Source: Paenibacillus_E sp052115445 | Lineage (GTDB): Bacteria > Bacillota > Bacilli > Paenibacillales > NBRC-103111 | DNA length: 64,000 nt | Assembly (NCBI RefSeq): GCF_052115445.1 | Contig: NZ_JBFRGR010000002.1 | Location: 372,001-436,000, forward strand | Direction of reading: 5' to 3' | Part shown: one piece after another, positions 26,698-35,331 of the stretch | Numbering within the stretch: the first letter of the stretch is position 1 | Layout: every line of letters starts with the position of its first letter | Program-made: the position numbers and the translations under genes | The notes under the pieces: model-generated | What the model was told of the DNA's origin: nothing | The model's input: the letters and a program-made list of their open reading frames with translations, nothing else | The model's database searches: none

Positions 26698-26804
26698 TTA
26701 CCACCTCCTTTCAAAACCGCCAAAGCTATATGGGCTCCCAAAACCTCCGTGCCTGGCTCAGAACCTCCGTGCTCAAAACCTCCCAATCCTCCGTGAAAGC
26801 CCAT
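26698..26804 (-). pseudogene. Short Gly/Phe-rich (spore-type) gene, frameshifted
   Basis: ATG with a GGAGG site eight bases upstream starts MGFHGGLGGFEHGGSEPG. The frame then drifts, while a second frame continues the Gly/Phe pattern (HGGFGSPYSFGGFERRW and stop). The two halves join if one base is shifted near 26750. Short Gly-rich proteins of this kind are common in spore coats. It lies directly before the stress dehydrogenase and contains its ribosome site. Confidence 0.45.
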
Positions 26805-26970
26805 ATGTGTTGTCCTCCGTTTATGATGATATAGTCATTTAACCATGTATTGTATGGGCTACTGTCATAACAAGTTCGTAGTTAGTTGTAAAATAGGCTT
26901 ATTGCCTTACATGTTAGGGTCAAATCACTCAACGGGCTGCCATTGTCACGCCGGCAAACTGTGTCAAGTA

Positions 26971-28384
26971 CTATCGTTTCCAGTTAATCATTCTCATTAG
27001 TATATTTTTAAATCTCTTTTTTTTCTTCAGGATTTCAAAAGGTCGCATCATATCGTAATCTTCATGTTCGAGCATGTGACAATGCCATACAAAAAGTCCT
27101 GCGAAAGGATCGAAACTCGCAATAAAAGAAGTAACGGTACCAGCGGGAGCACGAATCGTATCCTTAAATCCCCTTTCGTTAGGTTCAGGAGGAACTGCAG
27201 GCCCTGTAAATGTAAGTTCTCCAGTGGCTTGGAAATGAGCAACGTTAAAAGGCTGGCGCTCAAGAATTTGCATGTCAACAACATGTAGATGAATGGGGTG
27301 GTCATCATTTGACAGATTGATTAACCGCCAGATCTCAATAGTTCCTAATTCCATTTTCTCAGATATACGATCACTCCACCTTTTACCGTCCAGTAAATTC
27401 AACGATCTTCCATATTCATCCTCCACCCTGATGAGTGTAAGATCTCTTGTCCTTGTTGCCATTTCTCTTGAAAGAAAATCGATTTTCAATAAATGATCTG
27501 GAAGAGAACTGGTATCTTTACCTTTTAAAGGAGTGGCTACTCTGAACTGCATCACATCGGTTGTTTCGGGCGAGGCTCCCTTGAAGACATTTTTAAGAAC
27601 GATCGTCTTACCGAAAAATCGAGAAAAATCGACGATCACATCCGCACGTTCGGTTGTTAGAAGGAGGATCTCATTCATTTTCACTGGATTCTCCAGTAAT
27701 CCGCGATCAGTTCCAATTTGATAAAATGGCTGTCCAGTGTCCAGTTTGAATGTGATGGCTCGACTATTACAGTAATTTAATATACGAAATCGATATTTTC
27801 TTGGTTCTACTTCAAGATAGGGGGATACTTTGCCGTTAACCAAAATGTAATCTGCGTCAAAAGGTGTGACAATTGAGGGATAAGGAAGACGAGAATTGTT
27901 TTTATCTGGAGTAGCGGGGTAATAGAGAGAGCCGTCCGGGTTAAACGAGCGATCCTGAATCATAAGCGGTATCTCATATTTTCCCTTCGGTAGATTTAAG
28001 GATTGCTCATGCTCATCACGGATGATAAAAAAACCTCCAAGACCCGCATAATTGTTTAATCTTGTAATACCCATTGTATGGTCATGATAAAATAACGTAG
28101 TGGCTTCAAGGTTGGGATACTCGCATACTTTCCTTTGAAACATAGGTCCTGTTTGTTCAAAATTCCTATGTCGTTTCATTCTTCATCACGTCGAAAGTAG
28201 GGCCCGGGTACATTCCGTTGTAACCCCATAGACGGGTAGGCCCAAGATCACGATGTAGTTTTTGGGTAAATTCCCTCATGGTCACTTCATAATACGAACC
28301 TTTCTTGTATTGGTTGATCGGGGAAATAGTTTTGGGAATCGGCAGTTTATCGACGAATTTTTGAAGTTTTACTTTTAAGAGCAT
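26971..28384 (-). pseudogene. CotA-like multicopper oxidase, internally deleted and frameshifted
   Basis: The N-terminus (28384 to about 28175; FVDKLPIPKTISP, RDLGPTRLWGYNG) and the remainder (from about 28165; FEQTGPMFQRK) match CotA laccase/bilirubin oxidase, but in different frames. Compared with CotA, roughly 60-65 residues between the NE and the FEQTGP motif are missing. That segment holds the first copper motif, HLHGG. The other three copper motifs remain: FYHDHTMG, HPIHLHVV and WHCHMLEHEDYD. Without the first histidine pair the trinuclear copper site cannot form. CotA is a spore-coat pigment oxidase. Promoter and start are intact, so a truncated product could still be made. Confidence 0.88.
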
Positions 28385-28544
28385 ATGAGTGGAGACCTCC
28401 TCACGGTTAATACCTTAAGAAAGCGTATGAACGACAGATGTCCCACTATGTTTAATTGTGGAATTTTCCATGAAACCCCGCCTCACCTATTCCTATTTGC
28501 GTACATAATCTATTATCAAATAAGCGGCCCAGAGGTGGATTTGG

Positions 28545-29207
28545 ATGATCTATTTTTGTCCCCAGTACGGTGTTTGGTGTGAATACTGCACGCCATGTAG
28601 TCATGGGCTTCATGTGAACAATTACGCTGGAAGAAAGGATTCAACTATCATAGATGAATGGAACGCTGTTCCTGCTCCTCCTCCCCCTCAGCTGCAATCC
28701 GTTGCAGTGGACCCCAAAACAAGTGCACTCCTAGTATTGGATATGGAGACCTCTATATGTAATAATCCTCGTTGTATTGCCTCCATTTCTAAAATTAATC
28801 AACTATTGGCGAAAAGTCGTGAACGGCGCATGCTTGTCGTTTATAGCCTTACACGAACGGGAAGCCTCTCGGATATTGCCGCGCAGATAGCCCCATTGCC
28901 AAATGATCCTGTTGTGAAGTCAAACGTTGATAAGTTCTACAAAACTGAATTAGAACAAATATTGCATGAGCATGGCATTAAAACCGTTCTGATTACCGGT
29001 TATGCCGCTAATGGCGCAGTCCTTCATACAGCCACTAGTGCTGCATTCCGAGGATACGATGTCATTATTCCAGTTGATGGAATGTCAGCTCTCAATCCTT
29101 ATGCTGAACAGTATACCGCTTGGCATATGTTAAATAGCCCTGGAACCCGAAACCGGGCCACTTTAACAAAAATAAATCTGATACATTTTAGTCATCCATC
29201 CCCGTGA
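28545..29207 (+). CDS. Isochorismatase-fold (cysteine hydrolase-like) protein lacking the catalytic Cys
   Basis: 220 residues. Core from about residue 55: LLVLDMET (conserved Asp), VVKSNVDKFYKT (conserved Lys), then TGYAANGAVLHTA, where the usual catalytic Cys is Ala. Family members with Cys are amidases such as nicotinamidase, while PhzD-type isochorismatases use a Cys-free site. An AGAGGTGG site supports the ATG at 28545. This adds an odd N-terminus with four Cys (CPQYGVWCEYCTPC); a GTG at 28614 would remove it. Divergent from the CotA relic. Substrate unknown; it could be an inactive homologue. Confidence 0.8.
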   Translation: MIYFCPQYGVWCEYCTPCSHGLHVNNYAGRKDSTIIDEWNAVPAPPPPQLQSVAVDPKTSALLVLDMETSICNNPRCIASISKINQLLAKSRERRMLVVYSLTRTGSLSDIAAQIAPLPNDPVVKSNVDKFYKTELEQILHEHGIKTVLITGYAANGAVLHTATSAAFRGYDVIIPVDGMSALNPYAEQYTAWHMLNSPGTRNRATLTKINLIHFSHPSP

Positions 29208-29357
29208 TCCGAGGACTGGATTTACTTAATTCCCTCATAATTCCATATACTTCACGTTTTCCCCACAATGAACGTACCATCCGAGTTCTTTTTTTCGAAT
29301 GCCGGTTATTCCGACAATCTAATTGGTTCATACGTCCAATCAAACCTATTTAACGAA

Positions 29358-29366
29358 CATATTTTA
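29358..29366 (+). promoter_or_regulatory. Possible SigK-type -10 element for yjcZ
   Basis: CATATTTTA fits the SigK -10 pattern CATANNNTA and is retained in the second copy at 40614. A mother-cell sporulation promoter would suit the product. Weak on its own. Confidence 0.3.
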
Positions 29367-29404
29367 TACCGTAGTGACAAATCACCAGAGGGGAATGAGT
29401 AAAC

Positions 29405-29515
29405 ATGGGAGCAGTAGGCTATGGTGGAAGTTGTGCAGGTTACGGCACAAGCGCAGCAGCTATTTTGGTTCTTTTTATTCTTTTGGTTATCATCACATCA
29501 GCTTTTGTATGGTAA
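29405..29515 (+). CDS. YjcZ-family sporulation protein, copy 1
   Basis: 36 residues. A Gly/Tyr-rich N-terminus (MGAVGYGGSCAGYG) is followed by one hydrophobic helix (AAAILVLFILLVIITSAF). This is the layout of the YjcZ small sporulation membrane peptides. AGAGGGG lies upstream of the ATG. A near-identical copy sits at 40661-40771. Molecular function is unknown for the family. Confidence 0.88.
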   Translation: MGAVGYGGSCAGYGTSAAAILVLFILLVIITSAFVW

Positions 29516-29543
29516 TTCCTTAATCTAACACAAACAAACAAAC

Positions 29544-29592
29544 AAGGAGAAAAAACGGCCGCGAAATATAACACGGGCCGTTTTTCTCCTTG
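29544..29592 (+). terminator. Rho-independent terminator after yjcZ copy 1
   Basis: AAGGAGAAAAACGGCC-type stem pairs with GGCCGTTTTTCTCCTT. It is also present after copy 2. Confidence 0.8.
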
Positions 29593-29602
29593 TTCTTATC
29601 AT

Positions 29603-29645
29603 AAAAAAAGTCACCCATAATCTTTATATCAGGGTGACTTTTTAT
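29603..29645. terminator. Bidirectional terminator
   Basis: AAAAAGTCACCC pairs with GGGTGACTTTTT; A- and T-runs on both sides suit either direction. Confidence 0.75.
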
Positions 29646-29728
29646 GGTAAATGAAGGTTGAAATATGAGATGAGTGGGCTGTGGGCGCTTAATGGAACCC
29701 CGCCCTTATATAAAAATTTCAATGAGAA

Positions 29729-29764
29729 AGGGATGCGCCGAAATAAATCTTTCGGTGCATCCCC
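29729..29764 (-). terminator. Terminator after the LSm-like Gly-rich gene
   Basis: On the minus strand GGATGCACCGAAA pairs with TTTCGGCGCATCC, then CTTTCTC. Confidence 0.65.
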
Positions 29765-29775
29765 GTTATTTCATT

Positions 29776-30063
29776 TTACCACCAGAATCCTGGACCACCG
29801 AAGCCGCCAAAGCCGCCGCCAAACGGGAACCCACCAAAACCACCGAATGCAAAAGGTTCAGTGCCGATGGCTAAGAGATCAAACAATACCAAAGGAATGA
29901 TCGCTTTAACCTTTACTTTTTCGCCTTTTTGTGGAGCTACAATCAACGTGTTCCCACTAATTCTGACCAATTTACCTGATACGCTTGTTCCGTCTTTTTT
30001 CAGTGCCATAATTTGTTTCCCGACCATTTTACGAACGTCCTCTTTCCGAATTTGGGATGTCAC
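29776..30063 (-). CDS. Small protein with LSm-like domain and Gly/Phe-rich tail
   Basis: 95 residues. The first 60 residues look like a small beta-barrel (GKQIMALKKDGTSVSGKLVRI, GNTLIVAP), recalling LSm/KOW-like folds. The tail is a Gly/Phe/Trp repeat (FGGFGGFPFGGG, ending GPGFWW), typical of spore surface proteins. Start is GTG with a strong AAGGAGG nine bases upstream. The neighbours (YjcZ, CotA relic) suit a spore role. Not assigned to a named family. Confidence 0.7.
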   Translation of the reverse strand: MTSQIRKEDVRKMVGKQIMALKKDGTSVSGKLVRISGNTLIVAPQKGEKVKVKAIIPLVLFDLLAIGTEPFAFGGFGGFPFGGGFGGFGGPGFWW

Positions 30064-30271
30064 GAACGTCCACCTCCTTCTGCCACCAGAGATACATTGC
30101 TATACAATATACTCCTGTGTTGATGACATCGATTGGATACACGTCCACACATGAGTAAAAAACAGTCGTTCACCTACAAAATACGCCTCTTTTCCAGTCA
30201 TAAGGTGCTGCATTCCAAGATCATCGCACGAACCATATTCCTATTAAGGGATAAAAAAACGCGATTTTTAT

Positions 30272-30466
30272 TTAATCTTTAGATTTTAAATAAACAATCA
30301 AACTAATGAATGCCAGTACAATACATGGTAAATAAAAATACTCCGAACTATCTTTAGATAATCCCCACCAAATTCGGTCGCCACTAGTTATTTGTGCAGT
30401 GAGACCAATAAAGTAAATTGCCAAAAGTATACTGGAGACCATTACAAAAACACTGAATTTACGCAT
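30272..30466 (-). CDS. Small membrane protein (two helices)
   Basis: About 64 residues with two hydrophobic helices (VFVMVSSILLAIYFIGLT and YLPCIVLAFISLIVYL) around a short polar loop. GAGGGAG lies three to four bases before the ATG at 30466, better than the GTG at 30478. No family recognised; function unknown. Confidence 0.6.
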   Translation of the reverse strand: MRKFSVFVMVSSILLAIYFIGLTAQITSGDRIWWGLSKDSSEYFYLPCIVLAFISLIVYLKSKD

Positions 30467-30544
30467 TATCTCCCTCACTCAATTCCATTTATTGTTGTCA
30501 AAATATAGACGCTGTCGATTATCAATTGTTGCTTCGGAAATAAT

Positions 30545-31360
30545 TTATTCGATGTACGGATTAAATCTCCTCTCAACCCTTATCAGATCATTTCCCGCAC
30601 CCAGCAATCCTTTTTCAGATAATCGTATCATAAGACATCGTGTAAAATGCTTGAAATTAATTCGACTATGTCTTCTAGTTAATTCATTCACTGTAGGTAA
30701 TTTTACATCCATAAGCCACTCACATAATACCGAGAGAGGTACTTTCCCCAACTCCACCATTGCAGTTACAGTAGTAGCTATACGCTCATCCTCTTCTGAA
30801 CTAAACACCTCTGGAGCACTTTCAAGTATTGAGTTTAGTCCACTCCACACCAACTTGCACCCTTCTAACCCTACGTACCTGTTGCGGACACATTCATCAA
30901 GGGCATCAGAAATATGGGCTGCTGCATGTGCCCAACCTTTTCCTTCTACATAGCCACGATAATCCTTTTCACTCTTACAATAGGTGATTAGCTTATTCAT
31001 TATTTTATGAACGTTATTTTCGGTTAAGTATTGATCCCTATTATCACGGATTAGCAACAATGCAATTAATAATGAGGAAAAGGAACGCAAAAAGATACTA
31101 TCTGTACCTACTTCTCCAATCCTATTGAATAACATATTATGAGAAATAGCATTATCGAGCAATTTCACTAATTGTTCATCTGGAAGCAACTTTTTTTCCA
31201 GTAGCCAATTATTTAGTATCCTATACGCTAACTTATCACGTAACTCTGGATCTGTAGAAGAAAGTAAATCGACTACTTGCTGAACCATTGAATATTCATC
31301 TATTCCTTGTGGTAGAGAAAAATTATTTCCCACGATTATTCTTAATTCTTCTTTGAGCAC
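30545..31360 (-). CDS. DUF2785-family protein
   Basis: 271 residues, mostly helical, no signal peptide or membrane segment. The motif GYVEGKGWAHAAAHISD is characteristic of DUF2785 proteins, a Firmicute family of unknown function with a helical-repeat look. Single gene; upstream 380 bases contain no other gene that I can support. Confidence 0.8.
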   Translation of the reverse strand: MLKEELRIIVGNNFSLPQGIDEYSMVQQVVDLLSSTDPELRDKLAYRILNNWLLEKKLLPDEQLVKLLDNAISHNMLFNRIGEVGTDSIFLRSFSSLLIALLLIRDNRDQYLTENNVHKIMNKLITYCKSEKDYRGYVEGKGWAHAAAHISDALDECVRNRYVGLEGCKLVWSGLNSILESAPEVFSSEEDERIATTVTAMVELGKVPLSVLCEWLMDVKLPTVNELTRRHSRINFKHFTRCLMIRLSEKGLLGAGNDLIRVERRFNPYIE

Positions 31361-31740
31361 TTTCTCAACTCCAATTTCCCATTCATTCTTCCAAACATAA
31401 ATACTATATAACTACCATATAGAAAAACTCTACTAGTATAGTACCTTATTTTTACAAAAATCTCTTTAAATGTTTTGAACATTACTGCCCGTCCCTCGAT
31501 TTTAACGGTTTATCTTTCGTTTACTCACTCATTCGCAGGATTTCATCACCTGGATAAATTACGGTTACCTGGAAAATAAACTTTTGTGATGAGGTATCCT
31601 TTTATTGAGCGCGCGGGAACAGAGGAACCCTACCGGCCTTCCTCTACTTCTTACTCTACTGCACGCATATTCCACGAATACCCTAGAAGTTTACCATCCC
31701 ATGGCTCTACGGGTCTTAGCACTAACATTCATCGTCATAC
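31361..31740. other. Intergenic stretch without recognisable gene
   Basis: AT-rich near the DUF2785 promoter, then more GC-rich toward the IS110 remnant. Perhaps debris of the same insertion, but I see no coding signal or repeat ends. Confidence 0.4.
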
Positions 31741-32085
31741 TTATCCAAGGTGTGGAGACCGAACGCGTTTAGCGGACGGAATACTGATTAAGATTCGAGC
31801 TACTTTTCCCAGCAGTTTAAATACAGATCTCTGCTTCTTCATATGCTTAACTTTAACGTTATACTCATGTAGTTCTCGAAATACAGAATTGACACCTATG
31901 AGCTGGATGGTAGCGAGAAACAGATATTTTCGTAAAGTAGAATCTCCTCGTTTCGATATGACGATCTGTCCCTTTCGTTTCCCCGACGTACTTTCAGCTA
32001 GATTAAGACCGGCCTTTCGTAGTAACAGACGTCCATGCGCATACCGCGGCAACCGATTACCTATCCAGATATCAACTCTACTTCA
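31741..32085 (-). mobile_element. IS110-family transposase C-terminal remnant
   Basis: About 115 residues without a proper start match the C-terminal domain of IS110 transposases: RYAHGRLLLRKAGLNL, SGKRKGQIVISKRG, STLRKYLF and FKLLGKVARI. The catalytic N-terminal DEDD domain is missing, so it is inactive. It abuts the GC-rich ArsR/MFS pair and probably marks an old insertion event. Confidence 0.85.
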
Positions 32086-32194
32086 GAGTCTAACCCCATC
32101 CATTCGTCAAATTGCCCATTTACAATGGCTGCCTAGTTGTGTTACTCTTGTTTCTATAGTTTTCGAAATACATTTGAAAAGGCGGTGAGAACCC

Positions 32195-32476
32195 ATGGTC
32201 GAGGACAACGAGGAAGTCAAACAGGCAGTGAAAGTCTACAAAGCACTCGGAGAGCCGACCCGGATCAAAATAGCGATGCTTCTTACGGAAGAGATGAATC
32301 TCTGCTGCTCCGACATCAGTAGCAAGCTCGAGTCCGTTGCCGGTTCCACGCTGTCGCATCACTTGAAACAGCTTACGGAATGCGGCCTGCTCACGCTGCG
32401 CAAAGACGGAACGTACATTTATTACAGCGTTAATAAAGAAGTCGCGCGAAAGTACGCCCCGTATCTACTGGGGTAG
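32195..32476 (+). CDS. ArsR-family repressor
   Basis: 93 residues, winged helix-turn-helix: ALGEPTRIKIAMLL, recognition helix GSTLSHHLKQLTECGLL, wing RKDGTYIYYSVN. A Cys pair (LCCSD) lies in the usual metal-site helix. AAGGCGGTGAG precedes ATG. It lies 63 bases before the MFS exporter gene on the same strand and likely represses it. GC content is visibly higher than in the neighbours, suggesting transfer. Inducer unknown. Confidence 0.9.
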   Translation: MVEDNEEVKQAVKVYKALGEPTRIKIAMLLTEEMNLCCSDISSKLESVAGSTLSHHLKQLTECGLLTLRKDGTYIYYSVNKEVARKYAPYLLG

Positions 32477-32539
32477 CCATTTTTTTTGCCGTATATTTCG
32501 ATATATTTAGAAATATAAAAATATATAATATAGAGAGAA

Positions 32540-33763
32540 ATGGATAAGGAGCTGGAACGTTTGTCTTACAATTTGAAAATTTATATGCTTGCTTTAGTAA
32601 GCTTTCTCGTCGGTACCTCCGAATTCATCATTGCCGGTATTCTGGATAAAGTATCTGACGATATCGGCGTCTCGGTCGCAGCAGCAGGCCAGCTGATCAC
32701 CGTGTTCTCCCTTGCATACGGGTTCGGGACGCCTTTCCTGATGGCAGCCGCTGCCAAAGTCGACCGCAAAAAGCTGATGCTATACGCGCTCTCGGTATTC
32801 ATCATCGGCAATGTCGCAGCCTACTTGTTCTCTGGCTTCGGTGCCCTCATCGTTTCTCGCGTTATCGTAGCGCTCAGCAGCGGCGTATTCGTTGTCACGG
32901 CGCTCACGGTCGCTGCGAAACTCGCACCGGTGGAGAAGCAGGGTAGTGCCATTGCCACGCTCGTCATGGGCTTCAGTACGGCACTGATCGTCGGCGTACC
33001 GCTTGGTAGGCTAGTCGCTTCCGCCTATGACTGGAAGGTGGTTTTCGGTGGCATCGGACTGCTCGGACTACTGGCGTTGCTGCTCATTGCCTCCACGATT
33101 CCGAAGACGGACGGCGAGCAGCCAGTACCGCTGCGCGACCAGCTGAAACTGCTCAAGAATCCGAAAATCGTCGTCGCGCTCAGCATAACGTTCTTCTGGC
33201 TAGGCGGCTATTCCATCACTTACACGTATATTTCCCCCTTTCTGCTCGATATTACGGGCATGAGCGAGAAATTTGTCAGCATCGCGCTGCTCGCGTTTGG
33301 CATTGCCAGTCTGATCGGCTCCAAGCTTGGCGGGTTCGGCACCGACCGGTGGGGATTCAAGAGCACACTGGTGACCGGCATGCTGTTCCACGCAACCTGG
33401 CTGGTCGTGATTTCGTTCGCCGCCCATTCGCCGGGGCTGATGTTCCCTTTGCTCATGCTCTGGTCCTTCTCCGCCTGGTCGTCCGGTCCGACGCAGCAGT
33501 ATCATCTAATCTCTCTCGCGCCCGAAGCGACCAGCATCATGCTTAGCCTGAACAGCTCCGTCGTGCAGCTAGCTATGGCAGCCGGTGCGGGCATCGGCGG
33601 CATCGTCGTGGAAGGCTCTTCGCTGACCGCTATCACCTGGATCGGCGCCGCCGGCGTCGCCGTCGCCGCGCTCATGTCGGCCGCGGCCTTCGGTTACTTC
33701 CGCGTCGGTGCGTCTTCCCGGGCAGCACACAAAAAGGCTCGCGCAGGGAAGATCAGCTCATAA
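32540..33763 (+). CDS. MFS efflux transporter
   Basis: About 400 residues, twelve membrane helices, of the drug:H+ antiporter DHA1 type (YdhP/AraJ-like). Signature segments include FLVGTSEFIIAGIL, RVIVALSSGVFVVTALTVAAKLAP and GVPLGRLV. Probably exports a drug or small metabolite under the ArsR regulator. The ATG at 32540 has a weak site; a TTG at 32561 follows AAGGAG nine bases upstream and may be the true start. GC-rich compared with its surroundings. Confidence 0.88.
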   Translation: MDKELERLSYNLKIYMLALVSFLVGTSEFIIAGILDKVSDDIGVSVAAAGQLITVFSLAYGFGTPFLMAAAAKVDRKKLMLYALSVFIIGNVAAYLFSGFGALIVSRVIVALSSGVFVVTALTVAAKLAPVEKQGSAIATLVMGFSTALIVGVPLGRLVASAYDWKVVFGGIGLLGLLALLLIASTIPKTDGEQPVPLRDQLKLLKNPKIVVALSITFFWLGGYSITYTYISPFLLDITGMSEKFVSIALLAFGIASLIGSKLGGFGTDRWGFKSTLVTGMLFHATWLVVISFAAHSPGLMFPLLMLWSFSAWSSGPTQQYHLISLAPEATSIMLSLNSSVVQLAMAAGAGIGGIVVEGSSLTAITWIGAAGVAVAALMSAAAFGYFRVGASSRAAHKKARAGKISS

Positions 33764-33822
33764 GCATTTCTCTTTCACGTCAACTGGGCAGCGCCTATTG
33801 TGCCAGACCCAAGCAAAACGAG

Positions 33823-33870
33823 AAGAAGCCTGCAGCTCCCGCTTTGACTAGCAGGCTGCAGGCTTCTTTT
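33823..33870 (+). terminator. Terminator after the MFS gene
   Basis: AGAAGCCTGCAG pairs with CTGCAGGCTTCT, then TTTT. Confidence 0.85.
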
Positions 33871-34049
33871 CGACAAACATGCTTCAGCCTTCATGTTTTT
33901 CAATAGTTCATGGAGTGCATTCAATGCCCGTTTATTAAACATTGGATTACTTAATATGTTGCAAAAATCATAATTCTTTCCCTTTTTGTTATACTCCTCT
34001 ACTGCTGGAGCGACCTAAGTATCTTTCTTACTCATTCCCTTAACCTATC

Positions 34050-34286
34050 TTAACCCCGAGGGTCACCCTCTGTTTGATAACTTGCTCTTTCAAGTGCATT
34101 TACACTAATCCAGAAGTTTTCCTCATTAAATCCTAAAAACCCATCACTCATTTCAATAAAGAATAAGATGTATTTATTCGTAGCATTGCTCTTTAATCCC
34201 TCTCTGAATGTCGAGAGTTCATTATCGCAAACTACCCAACAGTTTATTTCGGGGATGGAACCTCGAAAGTTGGGGTATGTTATGAA
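34050..34286 (-). pseudogene. Coding-like relic, C-terminal fragment of an unknown protein
   Basis: An open frame of 78 codons without a suitable start reads like real protein (NKYILFFIEMSDGFLGF, NFWISVNALERASY) and ends at a stop. I do not recognise it. It overlaps the promoter region of the L25/Ctc gene, so it is probably a decayed tail of a lost gene. Confidence 0.35.
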
Positions 34287-34300
34287 CTAGCTGTAAATCA

Positions 34301-34334
34301 CCCGGTGTGAGCTATGGCTCCATTGGATACCGGG
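34301..34334 (+). promoter_or_regulatory. Leader hairpin upstream of the L25/Ctc gene
   Basis: CCCGGT pairs with ACCGGG, with an inner GAGC/GCTC helix, ending 24 bases before the ATG. It could be a ribosomal-protein leader element. Low certainty. Confidence 0.35.
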
Positions 34335-34357
34335 CCAAATTTTAGGGGGTTTTTCAT

Positions 34358-35002
34358 ATGGCTGTCTCTTTACAAGCGGAAGTCCGCGAAGAAGCAACAA
34401 AATCAGAAATTAAGCAAATGCGTTCAAAAGGGAAAATTCCCGCTGTCGTGTACGGCAAGAAAATGGCGACTACGGTCCTAAGCATCGATTTGAAAGAATT
34501 GCAGGTCGTTCTTCGGCAAAATCCTCATGCCATTATTGATTTGACTATCTCTGGCAGTACGAGAAGTCAACCTGTCATGATTAATGAAATCCAACGCAAT
34601 CCGCTGAACCGCGAGTTGTCCCACATCGACTTCCATCAAATTAATATGGATGAGCCGATCAAAACGGTCGTTGCGCTGGAATTTATTGGTGATGCTGTGG
34701 GTGTGCATGATGGCGGGATTTTTCAAATTCAGATGCACAACATCGAGATTCGCTGCATGCCGAGCCAAGTTCCGACTTCCATTCAAGTGGAAGTATCTAG
34801 CTTGGGGCTAGGTGACAACCTGCATGTCAGTCAAATTGTAGTGCCCTCCGGCATTGAAATGAAATCGGACCCGAATGATATCGTCGTGACAATTCTGGTG
34901 CCTCAGAAGGAAACGGAGACACCAGTGGCTGCGAACAATGAGGAGCGTGTGGGTGAAGCGGAGACATCCAATGAGGCTGCGACAATAGGCCAGCCGAGCT
35001 AA
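34358..35002 (+). CDS. ctc: 50S ribosomal protein L25, general stress protein Ctc
   Basis: 214 residues. The N-terminal L25 5S-rRNA-binding domain (EEATKSEIKQMRSKGKIPAVVYGKK) is followed by the TL5/CTC beta domain (VALEFIGDAVGVHDGG) and a short acidic tail. It binds loop E of 5S rRNA; in Bacillus it is stress-induced. AGGGGG lies upstream of the ATG. A GGGGTAT at 34271 resembles a SigB -10, but I find no convincing matching -35. Many Paenibacillus genomes carry more than one such gene, so this may be an accessory copy. Confidence 0.9.
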   Translation: MAVSLQAEVREEATKSEIKQMRSKGKIPAVVYGKKMATTVLSIDLKELQVVLRQNPHAIIDLTISGSTRSQPVMINEIQRNPLNRELSHIDFHQINMDEPIKTVVALEFIGDAVGVHDGGIFQIQMHNIEIRCMPSQVPTSIQVEVSSLGLGDNLHVSQIVVPSGIEMKSDPNDIVVTILVPQKETETPVAANNEERVGEAETSNEAATIGQPS

Positions 35003-35022
35003 ACCAAGTTTGCCAACGTGCA

Positions 35023-35060
35023 AGGAAGCCCTACACCAACGCGTGAAGGCTTCTTTCTCT
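35023..35060 (+). terminator. Terminator after the L25/Ctc gene
   Basis: GAAGCC pairs with GGCTTC, followed by TTTCTCT; the loop is long. Confidence 0.55.
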
Positions 35061-35200
35061 GTGTCTAAATATGTAAACGGTTAACACCGTTTTAATAGTA
35101 TTGCTACTGATCTCTTCTATGCTACTAAAGAAATCATTTCATTACACATACTTAGCAATCTACTTCGATATGTGACTGTCCTTGTCTTCCCGTTATTTTT

Positions 35201-35240
35201 ACGAGGCTGCCGATTAATGCTGGCAGCCTCGTCTAGGTTT
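35201..35240. terminator. Terminator-like hairpin
   Basis: ACGAGGCTGCC pairs perfectly with GGCAGCCTCGT, with T-rich sequence on both sides. Confidence 0.65.
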
Positions 35241-35331
35241 TTGTAAGTGAGGTACAATTGTTAGATTTTCAATATTCTTAAGTTGTTCTTCTGCGTTCCA
35301 ATTATCATTATGTTTATTAATAGGCAACATC

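Larger units (their letters stand above)
29346..29600. repeat. Direct repeat, copy 1, containing yjcZ and its terminator
   Basis: Promoter, gene and terminator of the first YjcZ gene are nearly identical to 40602-40850 on the same strand, about 11 kb away. Confidence 0.85.

Noticed and set aside
34255..34277. SigB or ECF promoter for the L25/Ctc gene
   Set aside because: GGGTAT and GGAACC-like boxes occur, but spacing does not fit either consensus well.
33771..34357. Riboswitch in the 590-base gap
   Set aside because: Only a terminator, a coding-like relic and a simple hairpin were seen; no aptamer core recognised.
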